DNA of 64,000 nucleotides from Acinetobacter marinus (GCF_900096915.1 NZ_FMYK01000007.1:1-64000); one strand, 5' to 3'. Counted from the stretch's first letter, positions 34,873-44,432 are shown. Numbers and translations are program-made. Notes: generated by a model from the sequence alone, not told the origin.

Positions 34873-36525
34873 TTAAGCATTCACCTGATGACATTGTTGT
34901 AAGAGGTCATATTGTTTTGACTTTACCTGACTATCGACATGCAGTAAGCTCATGACGGTCGAAAATAAATGATCTTGGCTGAGCGCTTGCTGGTTGATGC
35001 GATTCAAACATTGTACATCTTGCGCATGTTCGGCTTGCCAAGCGGGTGAAAACCAAAGAATCATCGGCACATGCGTCTGCTGTGAGGGTGCCATCATATA
35101 GGGTGTGCCATGTAAATATAAGCCATGCTCACCCGTGGATTCACCATGATCTGATAGGTACCACATCGCAGTCTGATACTGCTTAAACTGCGCCAATGTG
35201 TCAATGGTTTGTGCTAAGACGTGATCGGTATAGGCGATGCTATTGTCATAGACATTGATCAGCTCTTGATGGGAACATCCTTGGATGGCATTGCTATGAC
35301 AAAATGGCTTGAAATATTGATAGGGTGCCGTGCTACGTTTAAAGTAAGCGGGACCATGACTGCCCATTTGATGCAAGACGATGACCCGAGGCTGGCGATC
35401 GTCGGCTGGAATCTGACGGACATATTCTTTCAACGTGTCATTCAATATTTCGTCATAGCATTCACCATCTTTGCACCACTTGGTTTGTAGTGCTTTTGAA
35501 GGCTGATATTGCTCGATGCGATTGCAGACTTCTTTACAGCCAGAATTATTATCAATCCATGTCACTTTATAGCCTGCTCGCTGTAGAATATCGAGTAAAT
35601 TTTCCCGATGCCGTGCCAGTTTGGCGTCATAGTCAGCTCTTTGCATGCCCGAGAACATGCATGGTACAGAAACAGCGGTGGATGTGCCACACGAGCTGAC
35701 TTGGCTAAAATTGATGATGGGTAATTTGGACAGTTCAGGATTGGTATTTCGAGCATAACCATTTAAAGAAAAACTTTCTGCACGTGCAGTTTCACCTATC
35801 ACTAACACCAACAGCTTAGGTGTAGTTTGACTGGCAGTTTTGACTTGATGCGCATCTACACCATAAGCGACTAGGGGTAAGTTTTTCTTCGGCTGTAATT
35901 TTTTATAATATGACCATGAGGAAGCCACGACGTTTTGCGGACTGATAAAACTTTTCAAATCTCGATGTTCTCGAAAAATGGCTGCTAAATCGGCATAGTA
36001 CATAAAAGCACCTGAGGCAATCACCGCAAAGCTCGCTACCACTATGATCAGTTTGCTTTTTATAGTATTTCCAAGACTATTTTTTTGAATTTTGATCGGT
36101 AGAAAAAACATCAGTGGCACAGCCAAAAGCGCCACAACCCACAGTAGCACCTGTGAGGACATCAAGTCCATGGCTTCTCGTGGATCGGTTTCCACTAGAT
36201 TTTGGATTTGATAGGCGTCGATGCCTACACCAAGGCTATTGACGTAACTGGCTGCACCACCGATGAGGAGGAAAAAAATGGCAAAAAACTTTGCTGTCGG
36301 GCGCCACATCAATAGGTTGAAAATGAGGTTGAAATAGGCGATCAGTACGATCACCATCACCACGATAAAACCCAAGGCAGGCAAGCCACCATAAGGTGTT
36401 AAAGTATATAGTTTTTGGAAAAAAATAAAATTTAAACTCAAGGTCAACCATATCGAAAACAGCAAAATAAACGTACTGAGTCGAATTGGTTTTTGCCATA
36501 AATGAAAAGTTTTTGAAGTAGACAC
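34873..36525 (-). CDS. pmrC: lipid A phosphoethanolamine transferase PmrC (EptA)
   Basis: PmrC adds phosphoethanolamine to lipid A and lowers its negative charge, giving polymyxin resistance. Five N-terminal membrane helices are followed by a periplasmic alkaline-phosphatase-like domain. The nucleophile Thr lies in VIGETARAESFSLNGY, and zinc ligands in SDHGESTGEHGLYLHG. I chose GTG at 36525, with GAGG 8 bases upstream. The next in-frame start upstream is a TTG at 36555. It is the first gene of the operon and has a PmrA-box match upstream. Confidence 0.95.
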   Translation of the reverse strand: MSTSKTFHLWQKPIRLSTFILLFSIWLTLSLNFIFFQKLYTLTPYGGLPALGFIVVMVIVLIAYFNLIFNLLMWRPTAKFFAIFFLLIGGAASYVNSLGVGIDAYQIQNLVETDPREAMDLMSSQVLLWVVALLAVPLMFFLPIKIQKNSLGNTIKSKLIIVVASFAVIASGAFMYYADLAAIFREHRDLKSFISPQNVVASSWSYYKKLQPKKNLPLVAYGVDAHQVKTASQTTPKLLVLVIGETARAESFSLNGYARNTNPELSKLPIINFSQVSSCGTSTAVSVPCMFSGMQRADYDAKLARHRENLLDILQRAGYKVTWIDNNSGCKEVCNRIEQYQPSKALQTKWCKDGECYDEILNDTLKEYVRQIPADDRQPRVIVLHQMGSHGPAYFKRSTAPYQYFKPFCHSNAIQGCSHQELINVYDNSIAYTDHVLAQTIDTLAQFKQYQTAMWYLSDHGESTGEHGLYLHGTPYMMAPSQQTHVPMILWFSPAWQAEHAQDVQCLNRINQQALSQDHLFSTVMSLLHVDSQVKSKQYDLLQQCHQVNA

Positions 36526-36569
36526 GACAGCCTCGTTACAACGGTATAGAGGCAATGTACGTTTTGAAC

Positions 36570-36586
36570 CTTAAAAAACACTTAAG
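36570..36586 (-). promoter_or_regulatory. PmrA box upstream of pmrC
   Basis: On the minus strand CTTAAG, five bases (TGTTT) and TTTAAG form the direct repeat expected for PmrA (YTTAAK-N5-YTTAAK in enterobacteria, and a similar relaxed form in Acinetobacter). It ends 45 bp upstream of the GTG start, and TACATT about 10 bp further on could be the -10. This supports PmrA control of pmrCAB. Confidence 0.7.
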
Positions 36587-36601
36587 GCGAAGCAGTTTTG
36601 T

Positions 36602-37030
36602 TTAGTTGAGGTGTGATTTCAGCCAGTCTAACCAGCTGAATGTCTTATTTTGCTGATGAAGTTTTTCACTTTGCTCACGGTTCCAGTCGGCGCAAGGATC
36701 AGGAAAAAAACGATAAATATTGTACATTTCTTCTTGGCTGAGCAGTTTGTTGTGATCTTGATCGAGTTCGAGAAAAATTTTATTACGTGTCGGATCAAGG
36801 GGATTCAATGGCTCTTGCCATTGATAAGATTGATTTTTAAGCTCTATTAATGAAACCCATTCCACAGTATCGAATTGCTGATCATGATTGCGATCATAGT
36901 CTTTGTACAATTGTTCCCATTGCACCGATGCAGGGTCACATGCCCATGTGGCAAAGGTAGTGCCATAGAGCAGGGCAAGCATCAGCAGTTGCGCTGTGTG
37001 CTTTTTCATAGAGTCCATTTTTAGAATCAT
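36602..37030 (-). CDS. periplasmic EF-hand protein
   Basis: The ATG at 37030 has GGGAGAG 6 bases upstream. A signal peptide (about residues 8-28) is followed by two EF-hand-like calcium loops: DYDRNHDQQFDTVEW near residues 45-60 and LDQDHNKLLSQEEM near 93-106. Two cysteines may form a disulfide. The gene starts 10 bp after the TPR-protein stop, so the two are probably cotranscribed. Calcium or other divalent metals would be the ligand. Its proximity to the metal-sensing PmrAB is suggestive only. Confidence 0.8.
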   Translation of the reverse strand: MILKMDSMKKHTAQLLMLALLYGTTFATWACDPASVQWEQLYKDYDRNHDQQFDTVEWVSLIELKNQSYQWQEPLNPLDPTRNKIFLELDQDHNKLLSQEEMYNIYRFFPDPCADWNREQSEKLHQQNKTFSWLDWLKSHLN

Positions 37031-37040
37031 GTATCTCTCC

Positions 37041-39413
37041 CTACCAAAACCATGATTTCTTTGGGGGCTTTAATTTTGCCAATGCGGCTTTGGCTTTTTC
37101 ATGATTTGGATCGAGTTTGAGCACGGTTTCAAAATCAGCGATGGCGAGTTGTGATTCACTGAGATTTTGATAACACAGACCTCGATTGTAATAGTTTTGC
37201 GCCATGTCTGGTTTCAGTTCAATGGCTTGGCTGTAGTATATTTTCGCCTGTTCATCATTTGCCAAGCGATAATAACTCGAGGCAATATGGGTAATCGCAT
37301 GATAGTGGTTTGGCTCTAAGTTTAACACCACCTGAAAGTGATCAATGGCTTGTTGCCACTGTTGCCGATCATAGTACAGATAAGCGACATTAAGGTGCGC
37401 CAATTTGTGCTGTGGATAATGGGTGATCAGCGTTAAATAGGCAGCAATCGCTTCATCGACACGATTTAATTTCTGCAAGTAAATCGCATGGTTAAATAAA
37501 GCAGATTGGTAGTCAGGCTGAATGGCGAGTGCATCTTTGAGCTTTTGTATTGCCAAATCGTGCTGTCCCAAATCCCAGTAGCTAATCGCCATATTGGCAT
37601 GTGCCATTGCATAGTCTGGCTCAAGCAGCACCGCCTGCTGATAGGCTTCCACAGCTTTTTCAGGTTGTTTCAGTGCATCATAAACATAGCCTAAGCTGGT
37701 ATAGGTATTTGCGCTCTGATCGTGATGGGCAATCGCTTGGAGAAAATCGGCTTCGGCGAGAGCGTATTGCTCAGCACGGCTGTATAACTTGCCACGTTTA
37801 TAATAGGCAAAGCCATCCGACGGTTTCAACGTGAGATAATGATTGAATAATTCAAGGGCTTTTTGCGACTGCTTTTGCTGGTCATAAATGCTGGCAAGTT
37901 CAAAATAATTGGCGCCGTATTGTGGATATTTCGCAATACCTTGCTGAAAATAATCGACTGCTTGCGCCGTTTCGCCTAACTTTACTGCACTACGACCCAG
38001 CACATCATAAAATACATCGTGACACTGAACGATGTGATCGGTGGTCTGCGCCAAAGCCTGTGTCGCAATCCGTTGACTTTGCACATAGTTTTGCTGTGCA
38101 TACAGTGCCCAAGCGAGATTTTTATAGGCATCATAATAATGTGGCGACATCGCCAGCGCTCGCTGATAATGTGCGATTTCCTGATCTGCCAAGCCTAATT
38201 TGCCACAATACACGCCGAGATTATTAAAATATTCAGCTCGTCCAGCATTGCACTGTATCGCAGATTCATAAGCAGATTTGGCATTTTGCCAATCGTTCGC
38301 TTGTTCATAAATGTCGCCGATACGCACATGGTTTAATTCAAAATAAGGGTAGAGCATCAGACTATGCTGATATGCGCTGATGGCTTCTGGATTTTTGCCA
38401 AGTGCTTGATGCGCCGTACCGATCAGATGATCTAAGTAAAAATGCCGATAGCCTTGATCAATGGCTTGCTGAAAATAATCCAGACTCTTCTGATACGACT
38501 GTGCTGTATCGTATAAAGTATTTAACCAACCTAAAGCAAAATAGATTTTGCCTTGATTTGGATATTCCGCAAGCAGTGTCTTAAGCTGGGGCTCAATCTC
38601 TGGAAGTTGTTCGCTATCAGCGTCTAGTATCTGTGTAACATAGTGCTGATACTGTTGCTCTAAAGCGTTTGCCTGTGTGGGACTTGTTTCTTGCGCACTC
38701 TCCTGTACTTGTGCAAGCTGATCATGTGCAGCCTGCGCATAGAGGGCGAGTCCGCTAGGATCGACATGACTGAGGTCGGAGTAGCATTGGCTTTGATCAA
38801 GCTGAAACGGATTTGGTTCGATCACTTCTGTGGCTTCAAGTAGCCCTTTTTGCGCAGTTTTGGCTGCCTGTAATGCCTTTAAAAATACCGCAATTCGACC
38901 ATGTGAAAAATAAGTCTCTAGCTCTGAGCGAATCATGTTGTCATTTTCATAATCCGCCAAGAGCTGCACCACAGCGTCAGGGCTGAGATAAACACCTGAA
39001 CTGTAATTTTGACTGATTCGATTTTCAATACGTTGCTTTGGGATATGCTGATGCGTTATGAGTTCTGGACGATTGATAGTTTGTTCTAAAAGGACTGACC
39101 ACGGCTGGGTATACTGCTGATAATGTGGATAAATTTCCATTAAAAATGTAAACGCACCACCACGCACATAGTTATACGGCGCAAATAGCCCCTGAATATT
39201 GGCAATATAATAGCCGTGCGTATTGTCAAAGAATTGCTCAGAGCTTGCCTGCTTCGCAATGTCGATGATCTGTTGATATTTGTCCTGATAAAAGGCATCA
39301 ATCTGCGCATCTTGGCATAGTGTGCCCAAGCGTTCTGGCTGTGAGAGTACCTCGAAATAGCGAGTCTGTATATCTTGTGCATCGATTGGATGGTAGCTGA
39401 TGTCGTATCCCAT
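37041..39413 (-). CDS. large TPR protein with unrecognised N-terminal domain
   Basis: This 790-residue protein has an N-terminal region of about 200 residues (starting MGYDISYHPIDAQ) that I do not recognise, an acidic linker, then about fifteen tetratricopeptide repeats from residue 290 to the end, including YYNRGLCYQNLSESQLAIAD near the C-terminus. It lacks a signal peptide, so it is probably cytoplasmic. TPRs scaffold protein complexes. It precedes the EF-hand gene by 10 bp. The terminal KSWFW tail is unusual. Confidence 0.75.
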   Translation of the reverse strand: MGYDISYHPIDAQDIQTRYFEVLSQPERLGTLCQDAQIDAFYQDKYQQIIDIAKQASSEQFFDNTHGYYIANIQGLFAPYNYVRGGAFTFLMEIYPHYQQYTQPWSVLLEQTINRPELITHQHIPKQRIENRISQNYSSGVYLSPDAVVQLLADYENDNMIRSELETYFSHGRIAVFLKALQAAKTAQKGLLEATEVIEPNPFQLDQSQCYSDLSHVDPSGLALYAQAAHDQLAQVQESAQETSPTQANALEQQYQHYVTQILDADSEQLPEIEPQLKTLLAEYPNQGKIYFALGWLNTLYDTAQSYQKSLDYFQQAIDQGYRHFYLDHLIGTAHQALGKNPEAISAYQHSLMLYPYFELNHVRIGDIYEQANDWQNAKSAYESAIQCNAGRAEYFNNLGVYCGKLGLADQEIAHYQRALAMSPHYYDAYKNLAWALYAQQNYVQSQRIATQALAQTTDHIVQCHDVFYDVLGRSAVKLGETAQAVDYFQQGIAKYPQYGANYFELASIYDQQKQSQKALELFNHYLTLKPSDGFAYYKRGKLYSRAEQYALAEADFLQAIAHHDQSANTYTSLGYVYDALKQPEKAVEAYQQAVLLEPDYAMAHANMAISYWDLGQHDLAIQKLKDALAIQPDYQSALFNHAIYLQKLNRVDEAIAAYLTLITHYPQHKLAHLNVAYLYYDRQQWQQAIDHFQVVLNLEPNHYHAITHIASSYYRLANDEQAKIYYSQAIELKPDMAQNYYNRGLCYQNLSESQLAIADFETVLKLDPNHEKAKAALAKLKPPKKSWFW

Positions 39414-39911
39414 TTTTATTTTTGCCTTATTCTGTGAGTGTTCAGTATTTTTGATCTTCCATGTAATCCATCATAGTCTGCACAGATACAGAGGACAAAG
39501 GTGTAAATGTAACGGTTTGAATGCTCAAATTATGTGTTACTGATTTCTATATGCATCTACTATCTGATTAAAAAATACGATCCAAATATTGAGTCGATCT
39601 GTTTGATTACATCGAGTTATTTTACAATCGAATTAGGCACCATTCGCATCTTAATGGAATGAGTCTAGAAGCCTTTGAGGTAGCTTCAAAGTGAAGCTGT
39701 CTTATGTCTAAGATACTGGGATCAGTCCAGTCGTACTAGTGCAGAAGTGCCAAAATTTGTACTTAAGCAAGCGATTAAAATATAAAATAGTATATCTCTT
39801 TGTTTTTTGTGCGGTATATGGCTTTTCTCTCGCCTTAGATGTGCTAACGTAATAAACTATTGAACATTAAGTATAAAACCACAGCGGTTGACCATTGATC
39901 GAGGATAAAGA
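39414..39911. other. left flank of the restriction island, no gene seen
   Basis: About 500 bp of AT-rich sequence with no convincing gene. At 39674-39704 TTTGAGGTAGCTTC followed by GAAGCTGTCTTA resembles the inward-joined ends of the inverted-repeat element at 17592 (12 of 14 and 11 of 12 matches). The hsdM promoter should lie in the last 120 bp, but I do not see a clear match. Confidence 0.5.
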
Positions 39912-41642
39912 ATGAACTCATTGGAACAAAAGTTTCTAAATGACTTAGATGATAAGCTTTGGAAAGCCGCTGATAAATTACGTAGTAGCTTAGATGCTGC
40001 CAACTACAAGCATATTGTGCTTGGATTAATTTTCCTAAAATATGTATCAGATGCTTTTGATGAACGTCAGTCTGAACTTAAAGATTTATTTGCTCAAGCG
40101 GATGATCACAACATCTATTACATGCCTCGTGATCAATACGACACAGAAGAAGAATATCAACAAGCAATCGCTGATGAATTAGAAATTATTGATTATTATC
40201 AAGAAAAAAATGTGTTTTGGGTGCCAAAAGCAGCACGTTGGACAACATTACAAAATACAGCAGCTTTAGCAATTGGTTCGATTATTTGGCAAGATGAACA
40301 TGGACAAGATGTCAAACTACGTTCTATCTCTTGGTTAGTTGATAATGCTTTTGATGAAATTGAGAAAGCCAACCCTAAATTAAAAGGTATTCTGAATCGA
40401 ATCGGGCAGTATCAGCTAGATAACGACAAGCTGTTGGATTTGATCAATACATTTTCAGATACAAGTTTTACCAAGCCTGAATACAATGGTGAAAAACTCA
40501 GTCTGCACAGTAAGGATATTCTCGGGCATGTCTACGAATACTTTTTAGGGCAGTTTGCGTTAGCTGAGGGAAAACAAGGTGGGCAATATTACACACCTAA
40601 AAGTATCGTGACCTTGATTGTAGAAATGCTGCAACCTTATAAAGGTCGAGTCTATGACCCTGCAATGGGTTCAGGTGGTTTCTTTGTGTCGAGTGAAAAG
40701 TTCATTGAACAACACGCACAGGAAAAGCATTACAAAGCATCTGAACAGAAAAAGCATATTTCGATTTACGGACAAGAAAGCAATCCAACTACTTGGAAAC
40801 TTGCTGCCATGAATATGGCAATTCGTGGCATTGATTTTAACTTTGGTAAAAAGAATGCCGATACATTTTTAGATGATCAGCATCCAGACTTGCGTGCTGA
40901 TTTCGTCATGGCAAATCCACCGTTTAATATCAAAGATTGGTGGCATGCTTCACTGGAAAGCGATGTACGTTGGAAATACGGCACACCTCCTCAAGGCAAT
41001 GCCAACTTTGCTTGGATGCAGCACATGCTGCACCATCTATCACCAACGGGCAGTATGGCACTTTTGCTTGCCAATGGTTCGATGAGTTCCAATACCAACA
41101 ATGAGGGTGAAATCCGTAAAAACCTGATTGAAGCAGATTTGGTCGAATGTATCGTGGCATTGCCAGGGCAACTGTTTACCAATACGCAAATCCCTGCCTG
41201 TATTTGGTTTCTGACCAAAGATAAAAAGAATGGTTTATCCCTAGATAAAAAGAAAGCCAATCGTGAGGGCAAGACTTTATTTATTGACGCTCGTAACTTG
41301 GGCTATATGAAAGATCGTGTACTGCGTGACTTTACTGATGCAGATATTGCCAAAATTACCAATGCCTTACACGCTTGGCAACAAGGTGAAAATTTTGAAG
41401 GTGAAGCTTATCAGGATGAAAAAGGCTTTTGTTTCTCGGCTGAGTTAAAAGACATTCAGAAGCATGATTATGTACTGACCCCAGGACGTTATGTGGGCGC
41501 AGTCGAGCAGGAAGATGATGGAGAACCTTTTGCCGAGAAGATGGCACGCTTAACAGGGCAACTGAAACAGCAATTTGCTGAAAGTGCTGTACTGGAAAGT
41601 GAAATCAAAAAGAACTTAAAAGGCTTAGGTTATGAGTTCTGA
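39912..41642 (+). CDS. hsdM: type I restriction-modification methyltransferase subunit HsdM
   Basis: HsdM methylates adenine as part of the HsdM2S complex. The N-terminal HsdM_N domain has LDAANYKHIVLGLIFLKYVSDAF (about residues 27-49), the SAM-binding motif DPAMGSGG begins at residue 249 and the catalytic NPPF is at 335-338. The length of 576 fits. The start codon follows AGGATAAAGA. Its stop overlaps the next gene by 11 bases, so the island is translated as a coupled operon. Confidence 0.96.
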   Translation: MNSLEQKFLNDLDDKLWKAADKLRSSLDAANYKHIVLGLIFLKYVSDAFDERQSELKDLFAQADDHNIYYMPRDQYDTEEEYQQAIADELEIIDYYQEKNVFWVPKAARWTTLQNTAALAIGSIIWQDEHGQDVKLRSISWLVDNAFDEIEKANPKLKGILNRIGQYQLDNDKLLDLINTFSDTSFTKPEYNGEKLSLHSKDILGHVYEYFLGQFALAEGKQGGQYYTPKSIVTLIVEMLQPYKGRVYDPAMGSGGFFVSSEKFIEQHAQEKHYKASEQKKHISIYGQESNPTTWKLAAMNMAIRGIDFNFGKKNADTFLDDQHPDLRADFVMANPPFNIKDWWHASLESDVRWKYGTPPQGNANFAWMQHMLHHLSPTGSMALLLANGSMSSNTNNEGEIRKNLIEADLVECIVALPGQLFTNTQIPACIWFLTKDKKNGLSLDKKKANREGKTLFIDARNLGYMKDRVLRDFTDADIAKITNALHAWQQGENFEGEAYQDEKGFCFSAELKDIQKHDYVLTPGRYVGAVEQEDDGEPFAEKMARLTGQLKQQFAESAVLESEIKKNLKGLGYEF

Positions 41643-43065
41643 TCAACCGTTGCTACTTGAGATTCAAAAAGGCGAAAGCAAAACGCTAGAGTTTAAACAG
41701 CAGTTACCGAAAGGACAGCAGATCGCCAAGACATTAATTGCCTTTGCCAATAGTAGTGGCGGTAAGTTGATTGTTGGAGTCACTGATGATCGGCAGTTGG
41801 TTGGGATTCAAGATGATATTTTTGAGTTGCAAGATAAAATCACGTCCATGATTTATGAGTTGTGTGCCCCACAACTTGCAGCACAAATCTATATTGAGAA
41901 TATAGATGGTGTTGAACTATTGGTTGTGGAAGTCGCACGAGGTAGTTTATTTCCGTATTACCTTAAATCTGTAGGACGTGAGCAAGGCACATATATCCGC
42001 CTAGGTGCGAGTAACCGTGTAGCATCGCCTGAGCATATTCAACAACTGGAATTGCAAAGGTTGAATATCAGTTTTGATGCCTTAGCCAATTATCAATATC
42101 CTTTAGAAAAGCTCGATTTAACGGTCTTGGAAGGAGCGTTCAAAGCTGCTGATAAAACACTGACTTTAGAAAAGATGTTGAATCTGAAACTGGTGATTGA
42201 AGAGCAAGGACAGCGTTATGCCAGTCATGGTTTATTGATCTTGCTCGGTCAATATGAGCATGTGATGACCCAATGCGCCCGATTTAAAGGCACCAATATG
42301 AGCGTGTTTTTAGACCGTAAAGAATATACAGGTGACTTGTTTTCACAAATTGAGCAAGCCGAAATTTTTATTAAAAACCATTTGTCACTACGTGCCGAAA
42401 TTCGTGGCTTAAAGCGTTATGACTTTTTGGAAATTCCAGAAAATGCCATCCGTGAAGCCTTAGTCAATGCTTATGTGCATCGAGATTACAGCAACTTTGG
42501 ACGCAATATTAAAGTGGCTGTGTATGATGATTTGGTCAATATCGTTTCCCCAGGTGGATTACCCAATGGTTTAACTGAAGCGGACTTGTTACAGGGACGT
42601 TCGGAAATTCGTAATCGGGTATTGGCTCGTGTATTCCGAGAGCTAGGTTATATTGAGCATTGGGGTAGTGGTCTGCAACGGATCAGGCAGATGTGTGAAG
42701 CTGAAAAACTGGCAACACCTGAATTTTTAGAAACCAATGATTTTTTTGATGTGAAGCTATACCGTCCTGTGATTGATTTGGAAAGTGGTGCAATAGGTGG
42801 TGCAATTGATCATTCAAGTGGTGTAATAGAGGGTTTAGGTGGTGCAATCGAAGCAAATCAACTCACCGAACGCCAACAAGAAATTTTAGTTTTAATTCAG
42901 CGTAATCCGAAAGTTTCTTATCGCTCTTTGGCAGAGCAACTTGGCATTAATCAGTCTGCCTTACAAAAGCATCTGAATCATTTAAAAGATGCGGATTGGC
43001 TTGAGCGTGTGGGTGGAACTCGTGGCTATTGGGCGATTAAGAAAGAATTTGGGGGTGAAGCGTGA
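41632..43065 (+). CDS. AlbA_2/GHKL-type putative DNA-binding ATPase in the hsd operon
   Basis: The 477-residue protein has an N-terminal AlbA_2 (Schlafen AAA_4) domain (about residues 8-140, with ESKTLEFKQQL and IAFANSSGGKLIVGV), a GHKL-like ATPase module (about 262-355, with IREALVNAYVHRDY, NIVSPGGLP and HWGSGLQRI), a flexible Gly/Ala/Ile linker (about 385-405) and a C-terminal winged helix (about 412-470). Such proteins are widespread putative transcriptional regulators. It is translationally coupled to hsdM (11-bp overlap) and hsdS (4-bp overlap), so it belongs to the system. It could regulate hsd expression or form an effector. Confidence 0.85.
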   Translation: MSSDQPLLLEIQKGESKTLEFKQQLPKGQQIAKTLIAFANSSGGKLIVGVTDDRQLVGIQDDIFELQDKITSMIYELCAPQLAAQIYIENIDGVELLVVEVARGSLFPYYLKSVGREQGTYIRLGASNRVASPEHIQQLELQRLNISFDALANYQYPLEKLDLTVLEGAFKAADKTLTLEKMLNLKLVIEEQGQRYASHGLLILLGQYEHVMTQCARFKGTNMSVFLDRKEYTGDLFSQIEQAEIFIKNHLSLRAEIRGLKRYDFLEIPENAIREALVNAYVHRDYSNFGRNIKVAVYDDLVNIVSPGGLPNGLTEADLLQGRSEIRNRVLARVFRELGYIEHWGSGLQRIRQMCEAEKLATPEFLETNDFFDVKLYRPVIDLESGAIGGAIDHSSGVIEGLGGAIEANQLTERQQEILVLIQRNPKVSYRSLAEQLGINQSALQKHLNHLKDADWLERVGGTRGYWAIKKEFGGEA

Positions 43066-44432
43066 ATGATTTTGCTACTTATCAATTAAACGAAATTATA
43101 GAAATTATTGGTGGAGGTACACCAAAACGAGATAATCCTAGTTTTTGGGGAGGGGATATTCCATGGTTGTCAGTTGTAGATTTTAATAATGATAAGAGAT
43201 ACGTTGCATCGACTGTAGAAAGAATTACTCAACAAGGCTTAGTTGGTAGTAGTACTAAATTATTAAATACTGGAGATATAATTATATCTGCAAGAGGCAC
43301 TGTCGGTTGTCTTGCTCAATTATCAATGCCAATGGCATTTAATCAATCTTGTTATGGTTTAAGAGGAAAAAATAATGTAATTATTAATGATTATTTATAC
43401 TATTTATTAAAGATAAAGGTTAGAGAGTTAAAACAGAAAACACATGGAGCTGTATTTGATACTATTACTAAAGAAACTTTTTTACATATCAATGTCAATA
43501 TACCTATATCTATAAATGTACAGAAAAAGATAGCTAAAGTTCTTTCCACTTTAGATGACAAAATTCATCTCAATGATCAACTCAACCAAACCTTAGAATC
43601 TATCGCCCAAGCTATCTTTAAAAGCTGGTTTATCGACTTTGACCCTGTCCGTGCCAAAATTACTGCAAAACAAACAGGGCAAGACCCTGAATTTGCCGCT
43701 ATGTGTGCGATTAGTGGTAAAAGTGAAGCTGAGCTTGAGCAAATGGCAAAGGAAGATTTTGCTGAGTTACAAGCCACTGCCGCATTATTTCCAGATGAGT
43801 TGATAGAGAGTGAGTTGGGGGAAGTGCCGAAGGGGTGGGGACTACAATCACTTTATGATACAGCAGAGTTTGTAAATGGAGCTGCATTTAAAGCGAAAGA
43901 TTTTTCTTCAAATACTAAAGGATTACCAATTATAAAAATTGCTGAGTTGAAGCAAGGATTATCTGCTCAAACAAAATATACGAATTCAACTTTTGATAAG
44001 AAATATAAAGTTAGCTCTGGGGACATTTTTTACTCGTGGTCTGGTAGCCCAGAGACTTCTTTAGACGTCTTTAAGTGGTTTGGTGGAGATGGTTGGTTAA
44101 ATCAGCATATTTTTAAAATCAACACTAAAAATAAAGGACAAACTTATTTTGTTTATTATTTATTGAAATATCTAAAACCTACATTAATTCGTCTGGCTAC
44201 AAATAAGCAAACTACAGGATTGGGTCATATTACTGTAGCAGATATGAAAAGCTTACAGGTGATTAAACCAGAAGAGCATCTTTTTTTGAGATATGCAAAA
44301 ATAGTAGCTCCCTTCTATGAAAAAGAATCATTGTTGAAACAAGAAATTATAAATCTGGCAATGTTAAGAGATACTCTATTACCAAAATTATTGTCGGGTG
44401 AGGTAGCTCTAGGGGATGTAATTGATGGCTAG
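43062..44432 (+). CDS. hsdS: type I restriction-modification specificity subunit HsdS
   Basis: HsdS reads a bipartite DNA target. Two target-recognition domains (about residues 1-165 and 258-430) are each followed by a helical spacer. The first spacer has KKIAKVLSTLDDKIHLNDQL, and GEVPKGW opens the second half. TRD 1 begins with NEIIEIIGGGTPKRDN. GTG at 43062 starts in the stop of the upstream gene. Both TRDs are notably AT-rich while the spacer is not, a sign of TRD exchange. The target cannot be read from sequence. Confidence 0.95.
   Translation: MNDFATYQLNEIIEIIGGGTPKRDNPSFWGGDIPWLSVVDFNNDKRYVASTVERITQQGLVGSSTKLLNTGDIIISARGTVGCLAQLSMPMAFNQSCYGLRGKNNVIINDYLYYLLKIKVRELKQKTHGAVFDTITKETFLHINVNIPISINVQKKIAKVLSTLDDKIHLNDQLNQTLESIAQAIFKSWFIDFDPVRAKITAKQTGQDPEFAAMCAISGKSEAELEQMAKEDFAELQATAALFPDELIESELGEVPKGWGLQSLYDTAEFVNGAAFKAKDFSSNTKGLPIIKIAELKQGLSAQTKYTNSTFDKKYKVSSGDIFYSWSGSPETSLDVFKWFGGDGWLNQHIFKINTKNKGQTYFVYYLLKYLKPTLIRLATNKQTTGLGHITVADMKSLQVIKPEEHLFLRYAKIVAPFYEKESLLKQEIINLAMLRDTLLPKLLSGEVALGDVIDG

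Noticed and set aside
39600..39780. Possible tRNA or attachment site at the left flank of the restriction island
   Set aside because: No acceptor stem, TTC loop or CCA end can be folded, and no direct repeat of this flank was found after hsdR.
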